Source of the DNA: Pseudomonadota bacterium | GTDB taxonomy: Bacteria; Pseudomonadota; Alphaproteobacteria; Caulobacterales; Caulobacteraceae | Direction of reading: 5' to 3' | Length of the DNA stretch: 36,889 nt | Assembly (NCBI GenBank): GCA_023432855.1 | Contig: JAEZEZ010000017.1 | Span: 1-36,889, forward strand | Part shown: positions 23,541 through 33,140 of the stretch, piece after piece | Numbering within the stretch: position 1 is the first letter of the stretch | How the letters are laid out: every line of letters begins with the position of its first letter | Position numbers and translations under genes: made by a program | The notes under the pieces: generated by a model | What the model saw: the letters and a program-made list of their open reading frames with translations, nothing else | What the model was told of the DNA's origin: nothing | The model's database searches: none

Positions 23541-23569
23541 AGCCCGCTCCCCGCCCGAGCGGGCTTTTT
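23541..23569 (+). terminator. intrinsic terminator after mucR
   Basis: AGCCCGCTC (23541-23549) pairs with GAGCGGGCT (23557-23565) around a seven-base loop, followed by a run of five T. It is the only convincing Rho-independent terminator in the window and lies 30 bases after the mucR stop. Confidence 0.9.
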
Positions 23570-23588
23570 CATGTCTTACAGGCCTGGC

Positions 23589-23680
23589 GAGTCGAACGGT
23601 CGCAGTCCGTTAACCTTTTTCCGCTTGCCGCCGATTCCCGCATCACCTCATAAGGATTCCAAGGGGAATCAAAGGGATTC
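23589..23680. promoter_or_regulatory. cluster of five GANTC (CcrM) sites before the PAS gene
   Basis: GAGTC at 23589, GATTC at 23633, GATTC at 23655, GAATC at 23666 and GATTC at 23676. GANTC is the CcrM adenine-methylation site in alphaproteobacteria. The last three lie within 26 bases, ending 15 bases before the start codon at 23696. The pair at 23655 and 23666 forms the inverted repeat GATTCC-AAGG-GGAATC. Methylation-dependent control is inferred. Confidence 0.6.
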
Positions 23681-23695
23681 AGGGGGGCGTAGGGC

Positions 23696-24187
23696 ATGCT
23701 GGCCCAGGTCGCGGCGCCGGCTTCGGCGATCAGGGCGCACGAGGAGATGTTCGCTTACTGGGCGTCGCTGCGCTCGGCCGGCCGCCTCCCCGCCCGAGCC
23801 GACATCGATCCCGGCCGGTTCAAGCGCCACCTGCCGACCGTCAGTCTCATAGACGTCATTCGCGGCGAGAAACTGGACTTCCGCATCCGCCTGGCCGGCA
23901 CCGCCCTATACGGCCTCCACAGCCGCGAGATCACCGGGCTGACCGTGGTCGAGGCCTATGGGCCCAGGGACGCGCCCTACTGGACCTCGGAGCTGGAGAA
24001 AGTGGTGACGACGGCGCGGCCCGCCGCCGGTCTGCGTCCCCTGCCCGGCCGGGATTCCGACGCCCTGTCGGTCATGTGGCTGCGCCTGCCGCTCGCCTCC
24101 AACGGGGCGGAGGTCGACATGATCCTGGGCTACGACGCCGTCATCGGCGATCCGCGCTACGCGCCGACCGGCATTCGCGCCGCCTGA
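23696..24187 (+). CDS. PAS domain protein (PAS_5 / DUF1488-like type)
   Basis: A 163-residue protein consisting of one PAS-like domain. WASLRSAGRLPARADIDPGRFKRHLPTVSLIDV and FRIRLAGTALYGLHSREITGLTVVE match the pattern of the small stand-alone PAS_5 family of alphaproteobacteria. There is no kinase, HTH or other output domain. The ligand and partner are unknown. The start at 23696 follows the GANTC cluster. It converges on sufE with three bases between stop codons. Confidence 0.7.
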   Translation: MLAQVAAPASAIRAHEEMFAYWASLRSAGRLPARADIDPGRFKRHLPTVSLIDVIRGEKLDFRIRLAGTALYGLHSREITGLTVVEAYGPRDAPYWTSELEKVVTTARPAAGLRPLPGRDSDALSVMWLRLPLASNGAEVDMILGYDAVIGDPRYAPTGIRAA

Positions 24188-24190
24188 GGC

Positions 24191-24628
24191 TCAGCCCGCG
24201 GCCGGCAGAGCGGCGGCAGAGGCCTCGCGGCGGATCCGCTCGACCATGGACGCCAGGCCGTTGGCCCGCTGGGAGGTCAGCATGTGGCCGAGCTTCAGCC
24301 GGTCCACCGCCCGCTGCGGATCGAAGGCCACGATCTCCTCGGGACGGCGGCCGGAATAGAGCCGCAACAGCACCGCGATGAGCCCCTGCGGAATCTGGGC
24401 GTCGGATTCGGCCCGGAACTCCAGCCGGCCGTCGGGGCGGCGGGTCGACACCAGCCACACCTGGCTGGCGCAGCCGCGCACCCGGTTGGCCTCAACGCGT
24501 TCTTCCGGGTTCAGCGGGGGCAATTCCCGCCCGAGGTCCAGCACGTAGCCGAGCTGGGATTCCCAGTCGCCCAGGAGATCGAACTCCTCGGCCATCTCGT
24601 CCAGATCGTCCTGAATGCTTGCGCCCAT
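24191..24628 (-). CDS. sufE: SufE family cysteine desulfuration protein
   Basis: A 145-residue protein. SufE takes sulfur from the desulfurase SufS and hands it to the SufBCD scaffold for iron-sulfur cluster assembly. The active-site cysteine is Cys53 in NRVRGCASQVWL, the family signature. The N-terminal EEFDLLGDWESQLGYVLDLGRELP is also typical. It stands apart from any other suf gene here, as is common in alphaproteobacteria. It starts 37 bases after the soluble kinase stop on the same strand. Confidence 0.93.
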   Translation of the reverse strand: MGASIQDDLDEMAEEFDLLGDWESQLGYVLDLGRELPPLNPEERVEANRVRGCASQVWLVSTRRPDGRLEFRAESDAQIPQGLIAVLLRLYSGRRPEEIVAFDPQRAVDRLKLGHMLTSQRANGLASMVERIRREASAAALPAAG

Positions 24629-24665
24629 GGGGGTGAGATAGACAGCCGGGCCCCGGCAGGCAAAC

Positions 24666-25433
<768 letters not shown>

Positions 25434-25613
25434 TGACCGCGCGATCCAGACTTCCTTCCGGAAGCCTCCCACGGCCGCCTTACCAGCGGGTTTCCACAGA
25501 AACCGGCATTTCAACCCCGTTCATACTTCCACTGGCGCGGGAGCGCGCTCGCGCGACCGTCGGGCGCCGGTTACGATGGGCGCACGATCGTCAGACGCAG
25601 CAGCGATTCCATC

Positions 25614-27305
25614 TTGCCCGCCATCGACACGCCGCCGAACGCGCCAGCCGCCGCCTCCGCGCCCGCCGCGGAGCTGGAAACGGCGCTGCGCTGGCGGCTG
25701 GCCTGGAGCGGCGTGGTGCTGGCGGCCACTCTCGCCCTGCTCGTGAGCTTCGGCGGCCTGCCGGCCCCCGTCTGGGGCGCGCTGGTCCTGGGCGCGGCGC
25801 CAGGGCTGGCGGGCCAGTGGCTCCGCCGCCGCGACGGCGACAACGCGCGCATGCTCGAACTGGGGCTGTGGGCCCTGTGCGCGGGGCTGGCCATGACCCT
25901 GACGGGGGGCGTGGCGGGGCCGCTGGGCGTCTGGTGCGCCGCCCCGCTCGCCGCCGCCATCGCGCTTGACGGGCGCAAGGTGGTCTCCGGAGGCGCAGCC
26001 CTGTCGCTGGTGCTGCTCGCGACCGGATTGTGGGTTTCGCTCACCGGGACCGTGGCCCCGCCCGCGCCTTCCCTAGCGCCCTGGCTTACGGCCCTGGCGG
26101 TCGGCGTGCTGGTCGGAGGGCTCGCCTGGGCCCTGCCCCTGTCGATGGGTCGGCGCAGCCAGCGCGCGGAGCGGGCGGAAGAGGCCGCGCGACGGCTCGA
26201 GACCCTGCTGGCCGGCCAGCCGCACCTCGTCATCACCGTCGACGCGCTCGGCCAGCTCGGCTCCGCCTTCGGCGCCGCGCCCCAGGGCGTGCCGGTCGAC
26301 GCGCTGTTCGCCCAGGGACTGATCGCCTCGGCCTGGCATCCGGACCGGGCCGGCGTGCAGACAGCGATCCTGCGGGCCTCCGCCCACGGCGCCGCCACGG
26401 TCGGCTTCGCCCCGCGCGGCGCACCGGACCGCTGGGTGGAGCTTTCGCTGCAACGGCTTCAGGACGGGCGGCTGGCGGGAGTCCTGCGCGACGCCACCGC
26501 CAGCCACGCCCGTGAAGTTTCGCTGGAGGCCGCCCGCGCGGAAGCCGAAGCCCTGAACGCCTCGAAGTCGCGCTTCCTGGCCAACATGAGCCACGAGCTG
26601 CGCACCCCGCTGAACGCGGTGATCGGCTTCTCGGACATCATGAAGCAGCGCCTGTTCGGCCCCCTGTCGGACAAGTACCTGGAATACGCGCGCCTCATCC
26701 ACGAGAGCGGCGGGCACCTGCTGGCCCTGATCAACGACGTGCTCGACATGTCGAAGATCGAGGCCGAGCGCTACGAACTGTCCCGCAGCCTGTTCGACGC
26801 GCGCGAGCCGGTCTCCGCAGCCCTGCGGCTGGTCCGGCTTCAGGCCCACGAGGCTGCGGTTTCGCTGCGCAGCCTGTTGCCGGCCGACGCCGTCATGGTC
26901 GAGGCCGACGAGCGGGCCGTGAAGCAGATCGTGCTGAACCTGCTGTCCAACGCGCTGAAGTTCACCCCGTCCGGCGGCTCGGTGACCGTTTCCCTGCAGG
27001 CGCACGCCCAGATGCTCGAGCTGACGGTCGCGGACACCGGCATGGGCATCGCGCCGGAGGACCTCGAACGGCTCGGCAAGCCCTACGAGCAGGCCGGCGA
27101 TACGGTCGCCCGCTCGCTGGGGACGGGACTCGGGTTGTCGCTGGTGCGCGCGTTCGCCGAACTCCACGGCGGCTCGATGGCGATCGAGAGCACCCTCGGC
27201 GAGGGCGCCGCCGTCACCGTGCGCATGCCCGTGGTCGTGCGGCGCGAAGTCAGCGCCGAGCCCCGTCAGGGCGCCGAGATCATCCCGCTGAACGTCGGAC
27301 GCTAG
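25614..27305 (+). CDS. divJ: DivJ-like membrane histidine kinase
   Basis: A 563-residue sensor kinase. Several hydrophobic segments lie between about residues 28 and 185, followed by a PAS-like region and the kinase core. His327 is in FLANMSHELRTPLNAVIGFSDIM. FGPLSDKYLEYARLIHESGGHLLALINDVLDMSKIEAERYEL strongly recalls Caulobacter DivJ, the stalked-pole kinase for DivK and PleD. N box NLLSNALKFTP, G1 DTGMGIAPED and G2 GTGLGLSLVRAF are intact. The start is TTG without a good ribosome-binding site, and a GATTC site lies at 25605-25609. PleC or another paralogue is possible but less likely. The end overlaps the next gene by 26 bases. Confidence 0.75.
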   Translation: MPAIDTPPNAPAAASAPAAELETALRWRLAWSGVVLAATLALLVSFGGLPAPVWGALVLGAAPGLAGQWLRRRDGDNARMLELGLWALCAGLAMTLTGGVAGPLGVWCAAPLAAAIALDGRKVVSGGAALSLVLLATGLWVSLTGTVAPPAPSLAPWLTALAVGVLVGGLAWALPLSMGRRSQRAERAEEAARRLETLLAGQPHLVITVDALGQLGSAFGAAPQGVPVDALFAQGLIASAWHPDRAGVQTAILRASAHGAATVGFAPRGAPDRWVELSLQRLQDGRLAGVLRDATASHAREVSLEAARAEAEALNASKSRFLANMSHELRTPLNAVIGFSDIMKQRLFGPLSDKYLEYARLIHESGGHLLALINDVLDMSKIEAERYELSRSLFDAREPVSAALRLVRLQAHEAAVSLRSLLPADAVMVEADERAVKQIVLNLLSNALKFTPSGGSVTVSLQAHAQMLELTVADTGMGIAPEDLERLGKPYEQAGDTVARSLGTGLGLSLVRAFAELHGGSMAIESTLGEGAAVTVRMPVVVRREVSAEPRQGAEIIPLNVGR

Positions 27306-28182
27306 CGGCGGCCGGGGCGGCCGCCAGGAAAGCCCGGCCCGCAGCGAAATCCCCAACCTCGAAGACGGCGATCTGCACGCGGTCGCCGCGGAAGAGGAAC
27401 TCAACCGCGAAGCGCTCGCGCGGATCCAGTTCCGCCAAGGCGTCGGAGGCCCGTTGGGGGAAGCGGAAGGCGATGCCGCTGTCGGTCCCCGCGCCCAGAA
27501 GGCCGGGATCGGCGTCGTCTCGCGCCTCGGCGAGGATGACCAGCGAGGCGGAGCGCGGCGGCAGCGGCCGCGCCCGGGGTGCTCCGAGCCACGGCAGGGG
27601 CGAGCGGCCCTCGTCGCGCATGACAAGACGCGCGGCGTAGGGTTGTTCGCCGCCCGGGAAGGCGGCGACGGCCAGCAGGGCGGAACGGTCGAGATTGCCG
27701 GCCACGCCGAAGGTCGCGGGGACGGCTCCCGCCCGGCCGGCCTGGGACAGGCGCCAGCGGGGAGAACGGTAGGCGCCTCGGTCCGCCAGCCAGGGCGCGT
27801 TCTCGCCGGCGAAGGTCATGCGCGAGAGCCGGGTCCAGCCTTCGAAGGCCGTGCGCACCCGATCCGCGGCGATCTTGAGGTCCTGGGAGCCGCAGGGCGT
27901 GCGCGCCGCCTTGGCCAGGGCCCGCGCGCCGACGTCCTTGACCTCGGCGGCCGCCATGCCGGACCGCAGCGCCGCGCCGCGCGCCTGGGCCGCGGCGGCG
28001 GAGAGCGCCGAGGCGATCTGCGGCGTGAACAGGCCGCAGCGGGCGCCGGCGGCGCTCATCAGGGCGCGCTCGTAATAGAGGCTGGCGGGATGGGCGGCGA
28101 AGGCCACGGCCGGCGCAAGCATCGCCGCCCCCGCAAGGAGGCTGGCCGCAAGTCTGATGCCGGGGCGCCGGGCGCTGCCCAT
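27280..28182 (-). CDS. exported protein of unknown function
   Basis: A 300-residue protein that I do not recognise. It begins with a signal peptide (SARRPGIRLAASLLAGAAMLAPAVAFA), so it is probably periplasmic. The N-terminal third is helical and alanine-rich with two cysteines (about 46 and 86); the rest looks like beta structure (FLFRGDRVQIAVFEVGDF). The ATG at 28182 has a GAGGAAAG site nine bases upstream; an ATG seven codons earlier is the alternative. The 3' end overlaps the convergent DivJ-like gene by 26 bases. It is divergent from the DUF1491 gene. Confidence 0.7.
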   Translation of the reverse strand: MGSARRPGIRLAASLLAGAAMLAPAVAFAAHPASLYYERALMSAAGARCGLFTPQIASALSAAAAQARGAALRSGMAAAEVKDVGARALAKAARTPCGSQDLKIAADRVRTAFEGWTRLSRMTFAGENAPWLADRGAYRSPRWRLSQAGRAGAVPATFGVAGNLDRSALLAVAAFPGGEQPYAARLVMRDEGRSPLPWLGAPRARPLPPRSASLVILAEARDDADPGLLGAGTDSGIAFRFPQRASDALAELDPRERFAVEFLFRGDRVQIAVFEVGDFAAGRAFLAAAPAAASVRRSAG

Positions 28183-28263
28183 CGATCCGCTTTCCTCTAT
28201 CATGGACGCGTGACAGCCTACGGCCGCTGCGTTGCGGTCGCGTTTCCAATCAGGGTTAAGCCT

Positions 28264-28596
28264 TTGCTGCTTTCCACAGATGTCTGGGCGGGCGCCCTGA
28301 TCCGGCGCGCCGAGCAGGCCGGCGCCTTCGCCATGGTCATCCGCAAGGGCGACACCCGGGCCGGCGCGGTGCTGGTCAAGGTGATCGACCGGCGCGACCG
28401 GTCTGCCCGGCTGTACTCGGAAGCCTTCCGCGGCGACGGCGAGCGCGTCTGGATGGAGCCGGTGAAGGCCGACGACGAGGCGGCGCTGGACGCCTATGTG
28501 GAGCGACAGGCCCGCATCGACCCGGACATCTGGCTGATCGAGATAGACGACGCCGAGGGGCGCCACTTCCTGACCGAGCCGGTGGAAAATCGTTAA
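28264..28596 (+). CDS. DUF1491 family protein
   Basis: A protein of about 110 residues from the alphaproteobacterial DUF1491 family, of unknown function. LLSTDVWAGALIRRAEQAGAFAMVIRKGDTRAGAVLVKV and DIWLIEIDDAEGRHFLTEPV are typical. The TTG at 28264 has an AGGG site seven bases upstream and gives the family's usual start. A GTG at 28210 would add 18 residues but has no ribosome-binding site. The next gene starts about 80 bases downstream on the same strand. Confidence 0.75.
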   Translation: MLLSTDVWAGALIRRAEQAGAFAMVIRKGDTRAGAVLVKVIDRRDRSARLYSEAFRGDGERVWMEPVKADDEAALDAYVERQARIDPDIWLIEIDDAEGRHFLTEPVENR

Positions 28597-28673
28597 CCGC
28601 GTTCGTGAACGGGACCGCAAGCGGGGCCCGCTAGTCTGTTCGCTCGTTTCCGGGCGTACAGAAGGTCGGCCCC

Positions 28674-29054
28674 TTGTTCTTTCTTCTCAACGATACCCTG
28701 CTGCAGATCGACGCGACGGCCATGGCCTCGCCGCTGGATTCGCAGCGCTTCGAGAAGGTCAGCCTGGCCTATGTGACCCAGCTCGGCCGTGAGCTGTTCT
28801 CGGAAGAGCCGCTGCTGCAGAAGCGCCAGCCCGAGCGCGCCCGCCGGCTCGCCTGGCTGCTGTCGACGAAACAGCCCGACCTGAACGCGGCCCTGTTCGT
28901 CGCGCCGGCCCGCGGCTGCCGGTTCGACGACATCGCGGTGCGCTTCTGCGCCCTGCCCTTCGACGTGCTGGCCAGCCTGCACGCCAAGGCCGAAGCCGGC
29001 CTGCTCGACGCCATGGCGGCCGACCGCGAGGTGTGGCGCCGCCTGGCCGCCTGA
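28674..29054 (+). CDS. conserved protein of unknown function
   Basis: A 126-residue soluble, mainly helical protein without a recognised domain. A TTG start with an AGAAGG site at proper distance is followed by FFLLNDTLLQIDATAMASPL. It contains three cysteine or aromatic spots (RGCRFDDIAVRFCALPF) but no clear motif. It lies in the same direction as DUF1491 and before the TonB-dependent receptor. The coding call relies on codon pattern, start and length. Confidence 0.65.
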   Translation: MFFLLNDTLLQIDATAMASPLDSQRFEKVSLAYVTQLGRELFSEEPLLQKRQPERARRLAWLLSTKQPDLNAALFVAPARGCRFDDIAVRFCALPFDVLASLHAKAEAGLLDAMAADREVWRRLAA

Positions 29055-29274
29055 CCGGGCTGCGACCACACGCCCCCCAACATTGCTGAAAAGACATTTG
29101 CCCGCAAAACGCGGGTGAGGTTCCTGCGCTCCGATGTGTCGGCGGCCCGCCGTGGGCGCCGCGCGGCTTTCAGCGATTGCTCAGAAGTCGCTCATGCCGC
29201 CGCGAGGGCCAGGCGCCAGCCTGCCCGCGCACAATCCGCAGACGACCGGCGCAAACGCCGGCAGAGGGGACGTT

Positions 29275-31467
29275 TTGGACCGAAGAGTCATCCTGCTGGC
29301 CACGGCCGCGATCCTGGCGCCCGCCGCCGCCTACGCCGAGCAGGCAGAGCCCGCGCCTGCTCCGCCACCGGCCGAGAAGAAGGCCGAGAGCGCCGAAGAT
29401 GCGACGGAGGTGCGCGGGGTCACCGTGACCTCCCAGCGCGACGGCCTGCGCGTGGACATCGACCGCCGCAGCTATTCGGTCGCCAACGACCTGCAGGCGA
29501 CGACCGGCTCCATCTCCGACGCGCTGCGCAACATTCCCTCGGTCGAGGTCGACGTGCAGGGTAACGTCAGCCTGCGCGGCGACAGCAACGTCACCATCCT
29601 GATCGACGGCAAGCCGTCGGCCCTGTTCAGCGGCGAGAACCGCGGCGACGCCCTGCAGCAGCTGCCCGCCGACCAGATCGAGCGGGTCGAGGTGATGACC
29701 AACCCCTCGGCCGCCTACAGCCCCGAGGGCACGGCCGGGATCATCAACCTGGTGACCAAGAAGACCCGCCGCGCGACCCGTTCGGCCACGGTGCGCGCCA
29801 ACGTCGGAACCGATGGCCGCTACAACGGCGGGATCAGCGGCTCGGCCACCCGCGGCAAGGCTACCTTCGCCGGCGACATCGGCGTGCGTCACGACACGCG
29901 GGAGTTCGCGGTCGACAGCGAGCGCAGCCGCTACGACAGCGTCACGGACCAGTGGGTCGACAGCTTCCTGTCGGCCGATGCGAAGGGCGAAGGCGACTCG
30001 GTCAATGCGCGCGGGGCCGTCGACTACGACCTCGACGACAGGACCCGGCTGAGCGCCGAGCTACGCGGCGCCCAGTTCTCGTTCCGCTCCGAATCCGAGG
30101 AGGCGTTCCTGTCGACCCCGCTGGCCTATGGCCGGTTCGCCGACAGCGAGTTCACCCATCGCAACGGCTCGGGCTCCCTGCGCTTCCGCCGCCAGTTCGA
30201 GGGGAGCGAGCACGACCTGTCCGGCGACCTGACGTTCGAGCACTTCGAGGTCGAGCGCGAGATGGAGGCGGTGATCGACTTCGCCGCGCCGGTGCGGCCC
30301 TCGGAGTTCGAGGGCATCGGCGGCAGGACCGAACGCGACCTCTGGCGCCTGAAGCTCGACTACAACCGTCCGGTCGGCGAGGCGGCGAAGCTGAAGCTGG
30401 GGACCGAGATCGAGACAGCCGAGAGCCGCTACGACAACTACGGCGAGCGCGGGCCGATCGGCGGGCCCATCGTGGCCGATCCGGCGCTGACCAACCTGTT
30501 CCTCTACGACCAGGACATCGCGGCCGCCTACGTCACCTTCCAGCGGCCCTTCGGCGATGCGGTGACCGCCCAGTTCGGCCTGCGCGCCGAGGCGGTGCGC
30601 ATCGACATCAACCAGGTCACCTCGGGCATCGTCGAGGACAACGACTACACCGGCCTCTATCCGTCGCTGCACCTGTCGTGGGACGTGGCTGAGAACCAGC
30701 AGCTGACGGCCAGCTATAGCCGGCGCATCCAGCGCCCGGGGCCCCAGGACCTGAACCCCTACGTGGTCTACATCGACCCGCAGAACCTGCGCTCGGGCAA
30801 CCCGGACCTCGACCCCCAGATCACCGATTCCTTCGAGGCCGGCTGGCAGCACCGCAAGGGCCAGACCTACTACCTCGCCACCGTCTACTACCGCGAGGCG
30901 CGCGACGGGGTGACCGACGTGGTGCAGGACCTGGGAGGCGGCGTCTTCCTGACCACGCGCGAGAACCTCGCCCGGAGCCGCAGCGGCGGGCTGGAGCTGG
31001 TGGCGAACGGCCGCCTCACCTCCACCCTCACCTACAGCCTGAACGGCAACCTGTTCTGGAACGAGATCGACGCGAGCGGGCTCACTTTCGGCCGCGACCG
31101 CGAGGGGACGTCCCTGCGCGCGTCGGGCAGCCTGAACTGGCAGGTGACGCCCAACGACTTCCTGCAGCTGAGCGGCTTCGTGCGGGGCGAGACCATCACG
31201 CCCCAGGGCTACATGGAGCCCGGCGGCATGCTCAACCTGGGCTACCGGCACAAGTTCAGCGACAAGCTGTCCTTCGTGCTCACCGCCCAGGACCTCTTCG
31301 GCACCCTGGGCATGGAGCAGGTGATCGACACTCCGGTCCTGCGCGAGCGGACCGAGCGCGAGTTCAACGCCCGCGCCCTCTATGTCGGCCTTACTTGGAC
31401 GTTCGGCGCGCCGCGCCGCCAACCGGAGCGCTTCGACTTCGACACCAGCGGCGGCCCGCCGGGCTAG
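29275..31467 (+). CDS. TonB-dependent outer-membrane receptor
   Basis: A 730-residue outer-membrane protein. A TTG at 29275 with AGAGGGGA seven bases upstream opens a signal peptide (DRRVILLATAAILAPAAAYA). The plug domain contains SISDALRNIPSVEVDVQGNVSLRGDSNVTILIDGKP and ERVEVMTNPSAAYSPEGTAGIINLVTKK. The rest is a beta-barrel of the OMP_b-brl_3 type with repeated amphipathic strands. The barrel ends at YVGLTWTF, followed by a tail of about 20 residues rich in Arg, Asp and Gly. The imported ligand is unknown; such receptors are abundant in Caulobacterales. The 220 bases upstream hold only a small CCCGC-AAAAC-GCGGG hairpin. Confidence 0.93.
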   Translation: MDRRVILLATAAILAPAAAYAEQAEPAPAPPPAEKKAESAEDATEVRGVTVTSQRDGLRVDIDRRSYSVANDLQATTGSISDALRNIPSVEVDVQGNVSLRGDSNVTILIDGKPSALFSGENRGDALQQLPADQIERVEVMTNPSAAYSPEGTAGIINLVTKKTRRATRSATVRANVGTDGRYNGGISGSATRGKATFAGDIGVRHDTREFAVDSERSRYDSVTDQWVDSFLSADAKGEGDSVNARGAVDYDLDDRTRLSAELRGAQFSFRSESEEAFLSTPLAYGRFADSEFTHRNGSGSLRFRRQFEGSEHDLSGDLTFEHFEVEREMEAVIDFAAPVRPSEFEGIGGRTERDLWRLKLDYNRPVGEAAKLKLGTEIETAESRYDNYGERGPIGGPIVADPALTNLFLYDQDIAAAYVTFQRPFGDAVTAQFGLRAEAVRIDINQVTSGIVEDNDYTGLYPSLHLSWDVAENQQLTASYSRRIQRPGPQDLNPYVVYIDPQNLRSGNPDLDPQITDSFEAGWQHRKGQTYYLATVYYREARDGVTDVVQDLGGGVFLTTRENLARSRSGGLELVANGRLTSTLTYSLNGNLFWNEIDASGLTFGRDREGTSLRASGSLNWQVTPNDFLQLSGFVRGETITPQGYMEPGGMLNLGYRHKFSDKLSFVLTAQDLFGTLGMEQVIDTPVLRERTEREFNARALYVGLTWTFGAPRRQPERFDFDTSGGPPG

Positions 31468-31522
31468 CGTGCGGACGGGCCGGCTGGCGTTCGGGGCGGG
31501 CGGCTGCTATCGCCGCCCCCTC

Positions 31523-33127
31523 ATGTCGAAACTGACCCTCGCAGAACAGGCCGCCCGCCGGCGGACCTTCGCCATCATCTCGCACCCCGACGCGGGCAAG
31601 ACGACGCTGACCGAGCATCTGCTGCTGGCCGGCGGGTCGATCCGGGCGGCGGGGCAGGTGCGCGCGCGCGGCGAGAACCGCCGCACCCGCTCGGACTGGA
31701 TGAAGATCGAGCGCGAGCGGGGCATCTCGGTGTCGTCCTCGGTGATGACCTTCGAGCAGCACGGCAAGGTGTTCAACCTGCTCGACACCCCGGGCCACGA
31801 GGACTTCTCGGAAGACACCTACCGGACGCTGACCGCCGCCGACGCCGCCATCATGGTGCTGGACGCGGCCAAGGGCATCGAGCCGCAGACGCTGAAGCTG
31901 TTCGAGGTCTGCCGCCTGCGCGACATTCCCATCGTCACCTTCATCAACAAGATGGACCGCGAGGCGCTGGATCCGATCGAGCTGCTCGACGAGATCGCCT
32001 CTAAGCTGGCGCTGGACCCGGCGCCCCTGTTTTGGCCGGCCGGGTCGGGCAACCGATTCCGCGGCATGGCGGACATCGCCAGCGGCCAGTTCCTGCCGTA
32101 CGCCCGGCTCGTCGCCGGCCAGCAGGCCGAGGGGGAGGGCCATCCGGACGCCCTGCCGCTGGCCGAGGCGGACCGCTACTTCGAAGAGGGCGAGAAGGCC
32201 GAGCTGGAGGAAGGCGCCGAGCTGGCGGCCGGCGGCTATCCGGCCTTCGACCTGCAGTCCTTCCGCGAGGGGCACATGACGCCGGTGCTGTTCGGCTCGG
32301 CGCTGCGCCACTTCGGCGTCGACCAGCTGCTGCGCGTCATCGGCGACAACGCCCCCGCGCCAAAGCCGCTCAAGGCCGAGCGCGCCGGCGCGCTGGTCGA
32401 GATCGAACCGGGCGGCAAGGAGGTCACGGGCTTCGTGTTCAAGGTCCAGGCGAACATGGACCCCAACCACCGCGACCGCATCGCCATGCTGCGGCTGAGC
32501 TCGGGCGAGTTCAAACGCGGCATGAAGCTGAAGGTCCAGAACACCGGCCGCCAGCTGTCGGTGAACGCGCCGATCATGTTCTTCGCCTCGGACCGCGAAC
32601 TGGCCGAGGAGGCCTTCGCCGGCGACGTCATCGGCATTCCGAACCACGGGGTCCTGCGCGTGGGCGACAGCCTGTCGGAGACGGGAACCGTCCGCTTCGC
32701 CGGCCTGCCGAACTTCGCGCCGGAAATCCTGCAGCGGGTGCGCGTGAAGGACCCGCTGAAGGCCAAGCACCTGAAGAAGGCGCTCGAAGGCCTGGCCGAG
32801 GAGGGCGTGACCCAGCTGTTCCGCCCCGAACTGGGGTCGGACTTCATCGTCGGCGCTGTGGGCCAGCTGCAGTTCGAGGTGATGGCCGACCGGCTGTCGA
32901 ACGAGTACTCGCTGGACGTGGTCTTCGAGCCCTCACCCTACGCAGAGGCGCGCTGGGTCTCGGGCGAGCGCGCCGACCTCGAGGATTTCGCCAACAAGCA
33001 CAAGACCGCGATGGCGCGCGACATCGACGACGCGCCGGTCTTCCTGGCCAAGTCGGCCTGGGAGACCGGCTACGTCGCCGAAAAGTACCCGAAGGTCAGC
33101 TTCCACAAGACGCGCGAGCGGATGTGA
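31523..33127 (+). CDS. prfC: peptide chain release factor 3
   Basis: A 534-residue translational GTPase that removes RF1 or RF2 from the ribosome after peptide release. The P-loop is HPDAGKTT at residues 21-28; GISVSSSVMTF, DTPGHEDF and NKMD are the other GTPase motifs. The C-terminal region includes LGSDFIVGAVGQLQFEVMADRL. Length and ending are normal for RF3. The ATG at 31523 is preceded closely by GCTATC, a possible -10 box, and by no ribosome-binding site. The in-frame part upstream overlaps the receptor gene and is a shadow. Confidence 0.96.
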   Translation: MSKLTLAEQAARRRTFAIISHPDAGKTTLTEHLLLAGGSIRAAGQVRARGENRRTRSDWMKIERERGISVSSSVMTFEQHGKVFNLLDTPGHEDFSEDTYRTLTAADAAIMVLDAAKGIEPQTLKLFEVCRLRDIPIVTFINKMDREALDPIELLDEIASKLALDPAPLFWPAGSGNRFRGMADIASGQFLPYARLVAGQQAEGEGHPDALPLAEADRYFEEGEKAELEEGAELAAGGYPAFDLQSFREGHMTPVLFGSALRHFGVDQLLRVIGDNAPAPKPLKAERAGALVEIEPGGKEVTGFVFKVQANMDPNHRDRIAMLRLSSGEFKRGMKLKVQNTGRQLSVNAPIMFFASDRELAEEAFAGDVIGIPNHGVLRVGDSLSETGTVRFAGLPNFAPEILQRVRVKDPLKAKHLKKALEGLAEEGVTQLFRPELGSDFIVGAVGQLQFEVMADRLSNEYSLDVVFEPSPYAEARWVSGERADLEDFANKHKTAMARDIDDAPVFLAKSAWETGYVAEKYPKVSFHKTRERM

Positions 33128-33140
33128 CCCCGGGCGGGGC

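Noticed and set aside
23610..23616. TTAACC near the PAS gene, and other TTAA half-sites near 16427 and 28254, as CtrA boxes
   Set aside because: None has a second TTAA at the proper seven-base distance.
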